From Moniliophthora roreri (taxonomy: Eukaryota > Basidiomycota > Agaricomycetes > Agaricales > Marasmiaceae): a stretch of 64,000 nucleotides of DNA. Within the stretch, counting starts at the first letter, position 1. Each line of letters starts with the position of its first letter. The notes under the pieces are model-generated. The model saw only the letters and a program-made list of their open reading frames with translations. It was not told the origin of the DNA and did no database searches. The stretch spans positions 62,001-126,000 of the forward strand of contig LATX02000218.1 in assembly GCA_001466705.2 (NCBI GenBank). Direction: 5' to 3'. A program made the position numbers and the translations under genes. Shown piece by piece: positions 60,172 through 64,000 of the stretch.

Positions 60172-60384
60172 AGCTGTACTTGTAGATGCAGGCTCAAGGA
60201 CTGACTGGTACTTGCACCTTATAGCCCTGCGCAGTGTTGATTTAGACCTCCATGCAGCTTCTTAGACCAAGTCTTTACGCACTTGCCAGTTAGTCACTTC
60301 TAGTCAAGCTGAGATTTATATATATATCTTGCCTCACTGTATACAATCTGATAACCAATCAGTAAACCACTTGTGTTTAAAACC

Positions 60385-60456
60385 TACACTTTGTGACCCT
60401 TGTACACTTTGTGACCCTTGTACACTTTGTGACCCTTGTACACTTTGTAACCCTTG
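60385..60456 (+). repeat. Four tandem copies of an 18-bp unit
   Basis: The unit tacactttgtgacccttg is repeated four times in perfect register; the last copy has one G-to-A change (gtaaccc). It lies inside the proposed LTR, downstream of the TATA box, where tandem arrays often bind regulatory proteins. Confidence 0.92.
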
Positions 60457-60755
60457 AGTGCAATACTTGAGTTGTCTTAACTAGAGTCTTTAGACTCTGC
60501 AATCTAAGCCAGCCAATTGAAGATATAAAGGGTTCTGTCCCCTTTCTCACCTCGAATCACTTGAGATAGACTCAGTCTCATAGCAGACTTGTACAGTGCT
60601 TTCTCCCTTATAGAAGCCTCTATTGTGGGTTTTGGTGTGTGTTGTGTGGGTTTTGTAGCTGTGTTTAGTTGCAGAAGCCCTGTTTAGAGAGCTTTTAGAA
60701 GTGAAGATAGCATGTAGTTGTCTTTTAAAGGAGATAGAGTTTCTGCCTCTTCATT

Positions 60756-60772
60756 TGGAGCCCACTGCAAGG
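60756..60772 (+). promoter_or_regulatory. Candidate tRNA primer-binding site
   Basis: TGGAGCCCACTGCAAGG starts two bases after the proposed LTR end and begins with TGG, the complement of a tRNA CCA end. Which tRNA would prime cannot be decided from the window. Confidence 0.45.
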
Positions 60773-61139
60773 GGTGGATTTTCAATTGAAAAGCTTACAA
60801 AACCAATCATAACAACTTGATTCATGATCTATCGATTGTGGATTGTTCTGATTGTGGCTCAAACATGAGCAAGTAACCTATGAGGCATAAAAGCCTTTAT
60901 AAAACTGAAAACCAATTGAAAGATTCCTGTTACCAGGCGAGCAAGAGCAGACACACAGAGTCCATCTCCTTTACTACAGCTCGGATGCAATGCTCGAGAG
61001 GTTGTCCGTCAGAGCAGGGAACTAGTAGATAGACAAGAACCTACAGTGAGTTGAAGGTCTGTGGCCGATTCAACAGAAGTTGAAAGAGGTCATAATCCAC
61101 AAGCAAACCATGGTGTCCTAAGGACAACTCCTTCCCAGC

Positions 61140-64000
61140 ACATGTACCATTCCAAGTCTAGAACACCAAACTCTGAAGAAGGCAGCACAGTTGCCGACAA
61201 CACATCAGAACTCTCTGGTCTAGAAGAGGACCTTTGATTAGAGAGGTTTTCATTCAACGATTTTATTAGATCATTTGGTCAACACTACAGTCCTGAAAGG
61301 GATTCAGATACTGAAGTAGCGGAAACACTACTTGCAAACTTAACCTTATGCCTAGACGTTTCACAAGAATGTCTTGAAAACAATTTTAATTTTGATCAAA
61401 ACTCCAAACCTAACCAAAACCATATAAACTGTCAAAACAATAAAATGGCTGATTCTGGAAACGGTGGTGTTGCTGGGAACACCATGGCAGAGACAAGTTG
61501 GAAAGAATAGTCTTGAAATATAAACTTATTCCTGTGGACGGGTTGGATAAAGCTCTTGCATTCAACAGGGCTTTTAAGATCGAGGTACAGAAGCTGTTAT
61601 TAGCAAAACCGAACCCATTGATCTCCAATGTGGAAGCAGTCAAGTTATACGTGACAGCCTTTGAAAAGAGGCTGATGCATGAAGCTTTGAGCGAGGCAAG
61701 AGTGTGCATGCCAGATCTACAGGGACGAAGGAGAGATGATGTGTTCAAACTAGACAAATTAATATGAGCTGTCGAGTCTGTTATGTATGCTGGAGCAGTC
61801 CTGTATATGTTGGAAGATGAGGAGTTCGAGACAGCTCCGTGGAACAACAAACACAGATGACAAGTCTTCAATCCAAAAGGTGTGATAAACACAGCACCCA
61901 CAGTAGGACCAATTCTGCCACAGCACATAGTCAAACAGGAAGATGGATCAGAGGCTTGATTTGTTTCGATGCTTGATAGAATGGAGTCATGGATGAAGAA
62001 CATGGACAGCCGAGCAGAAAAAAGTCAGAAGGAGCTGTTGGCAAAGATCAGCCAAGTCTACAATCAGAATAAGCCCAATGCTTTGAACGTCCATCAAGCC
62101 AAGAGTTCTGATGCAAGACCAGCGAGAGCAGATAATACTGTAATCTGTCATTGTTGTGAGGAACCAGGCCACTACATGAATGACTGTCAGTTCCAGCAGG
62201 ACCTAGTGAAAAGAGGTATCTTAGTAACTAGACCAGGAATGCGGAGCTTTGTATTCAAGGATGGCTCTTACATCCCAAAAGGTGACGAAAAAGAAACTCA
62301 AAAGGAAAAGATGCTGAAATACATTAACAAGTGAGGTTGGGAATTTCCAATAGCTTCAGTCCATATGCAGTTCGCTACTGAAGAAGAAGATGAGTTCGCG
62401 GACAAATATGAAGATATGAAACAAGGAGCTAGAGACCCTGGCAAAGACTATGCAGTGCTAAGACAGCAAGGTGAAATGCAAGGAGAGCACATCAAGAAGC
62501 TAGAGGAGACAGTACAATACTTGATCTCCAAGCTCGATAGTATGGAAGCTACAGCGAGGTCAGGAAACTAGAGAGTCTGAGGAATGGGTATGGGTCAGCA
62601 CAGCCTATAGCAGTGGCAAACACTCAAGAGGAACAAGAACAACCCACTATGCTTACCAATACCTGGAGCAAGAAGAATAAAAGCATACCTATGAATGAAG
62701 AAAATATTAAACAAAAGAAAAATACTAAAGAAGATAGTGCAAACTCCACTTTAAATACCAAAACTCCTGCAGCAAAAGCAGTACCAGTGGTAGAGATACT
62801 TAGCCTCTCTGTGGCCAAGAAGGAGAAATATGTTGCTCCTCATAGGAGAGAAAAGCAAGTAAAGAATAGCAATCACAGCAGTGAACAAAGTCCAAAGAAA
62901 GCTGATGAGACAGAAGGGTCAAAAAGAGATGTACATGGGACACAAGAAGATGGTGAAGTGAGGAGAGCTTTGAGTGGTGTGAAACTGATAGACACTGCGC
63001 TGTTTAAGCCACCTCCACCAGCTAGCAAGTTCCCAGAAGAGCATATATCAAATAAGCCTAAACTCATTCAGCAAAAAGGGGATAATTCAAATAGGTGACC
63101 TCTAGATGGCAGTCTTTATTTGAACCCAGAGGACGTGATAGCGGCCCAAATTGCTAAAGAGACTCTTAACATGCCATTGGGAGATCTTTGCACTTTACAA
63201 CCCAAACTGATTAAAGCACTGGATAGACAAACTAAGAATCGAGTATTAGCCATGTCTAAATTAAAAGGAAGTGTGGAATCCAATCAGACAAAGCATCTGT
63301 CGGAAGAAGCTGTGTTATTGACCATAGAGGAAGTAAAAGAAGTATTCGTTAATATTGATGAAATACATACTTTGGAAACGTTCAAAGTTTTAACTGAGCC
63401 TGTAGGGGATATGCCTGCAGGAGCAGTGGTTCAGTTGGATCCCATTGACCAATTCAACGTGAATATCATGGATTGTCCAGAAGGAGTGAAAGAGGTGCTA
63501 ACAATAGTAGCTGCCATGACCAAAGGACTCAGGGTAATATTCCCAAAAGTCAATGGGAGTAGTGTTATGGTAGAAGTGGTTCTAGACACTGGATCACAGA
63601 TAATCTCTATAGATACGCAGATCACTAAAAGCCTAGACTTGACCTGGGATCCTGATATGGTTATACACATGCAATCGTTGAACAGTGGACTCAACTCTAT
63701 GTGGGGCCTAGCTAGAAATGTGCCCTTTAAGTTTGAAGAGATAGTCCTGTACTTACAAGTGCATATAGTCAATGATGCGCCATATCAAGTGTTGCTAGGT
63801 CGACCATTCAATACTCTAGCAAATACAAAAGTATTAAACAATAGGGAAGATACTGAACTAGAGCTTATGTGTCCAAATACCAAGCGGAGGGTTACACTTC
63901 CTACATTTAAATGAGGGTCATATTGGCCTCCATGGCATGAAGATGTCAAACCTATAGTTGAAGAACCAGAATCTCCTCAAATGGAGGAAGAGGTAAATTT
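61140..64000 (+). mobile_element. Decayed gag and protease region of a Ty3/Gypsy-type retrotransposon (continues past window)
   Basis: Gag-like blocks start near 61205 (SFNDFIRSFGQHYSPERDSD) and continue from 61498 (KYKLIPVDGLDKALAFNRAF). A zinc knuckle follows at 62140-62190, CHCCEEPGHYMNDC, a CCHC motif with the spacing C-x2-C-x4-H-x4-C. A second frame (62613-63914) carries a Lys/Glu-rich linker and a retropepsin-like aspartic protease, VVLDTGSQIISID (catalytic DTG, about 63580) with YQVLLGRPFNTLA as the second family motif. Reverse transcriptase and integrase would lie beyond 64000. In-frame stops at 61235, 61765, 61858, 61957, 62332, 63096 and 63912 are all TGA, and frames change at about 61500 and 62560. 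The copy cannot be autonomous. Confidence 0.85.

Larger units (their letters stand above)
59439..60753 (+). mobile_element. Candidate 5' LTR of a Ty3/Gypsy-type retrotransposon
   Basis: The proposed LTR begins TGTAACACAATC (59439) and ends TCTTCA (60753), just before a primer-binding-site-like TGGAGCCCACTGC. A TATATAAAG box sits at about 60163. The 3' LTR is outside the window, so the left boundary cannot be confirmed by comparison; the right boundary is better supported. The region is almost free of CpG and encodes nothing. Confidence 0.45.

Noticed and set aside
60385..60456. Tandem array considered as CRISPR or satellite
   Set aside because: No spacers between units and a eukaryotic LTR context; a simple 18-bp tandem repeat.

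Overview
This is a eukaryotic window with dense, short-intron genes (introns mostly about 45-70 nt, GT..AG). The gene content points to an Agaricomycete mushroom-forming fungus, probably Agaricales. The pointers are a White Collar-1 photoreceptor without a GATA zinc finger, large families of F-box-like proteins and of fungus-expanded kinases with a Crinkler-like N-terminus, small secreted proteins, and a decayed Ty3/Gypsy-type element. The species cannot be named from the sequence.

Layout. 1-4.4 kb: the 3' part of a Doa10/Ssm4-type membrane E3 ubiquitin ligase. 4.6-11.8 kb: an accessory block with two kinase-like genes and copies of a small secreted-protein gene arranged as a direct repeat. 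12.1-16.8 kb: three F-box-like genes, one of them broken. 16.8-19.7 kb: a poly(ADP-ribose) polymerase. 19.8-20.9 kb: a conserved hypothetical gene. 22.1-25.7 kb: WC-1. 27.8-37 kb: more F-box-like genes, intact and broken, with an expanded-family protein kinase and a relic of an FAD-linked oxidoreductase. 37.2-38.8 kb: a decayed hypothetical gene. 39.2-40.7 kb: a tRNA and ribosomal protein uL16 (RPL10). 43.1-45.8 kb: a secreted GH127 glycosidase. 47-57.7 kb: a second F-box-like cluster interrupted by an Smr-domain (Cue2-like) gene. 58.4-59.3 kb: an aldo/keto reductase relic. 59.4-64 kb: an LTR retrotransposon, strongly CpG-poor and full of in-frame TGA codons.

The organising theme is housekeeping genes (Doa10, PARP, WC-1, uL16, Smr protein, GH127) embedded in a birth-and-death field of an F-box-like family. 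About ten members of that family share one gene model: a tiny first exon carrying the ATG, then introns that are all in phase 1, then (in several) a short last exon encoding an acidic tail. At least four copies are broken. The substrate or partner of these F-box-like proteins cannot be read from sequence. By analogy with F-box proteins they may serve as receptors of SCF ubiquitin ligases. That is inference, as is any link to the Doa10 gene at the window edge.
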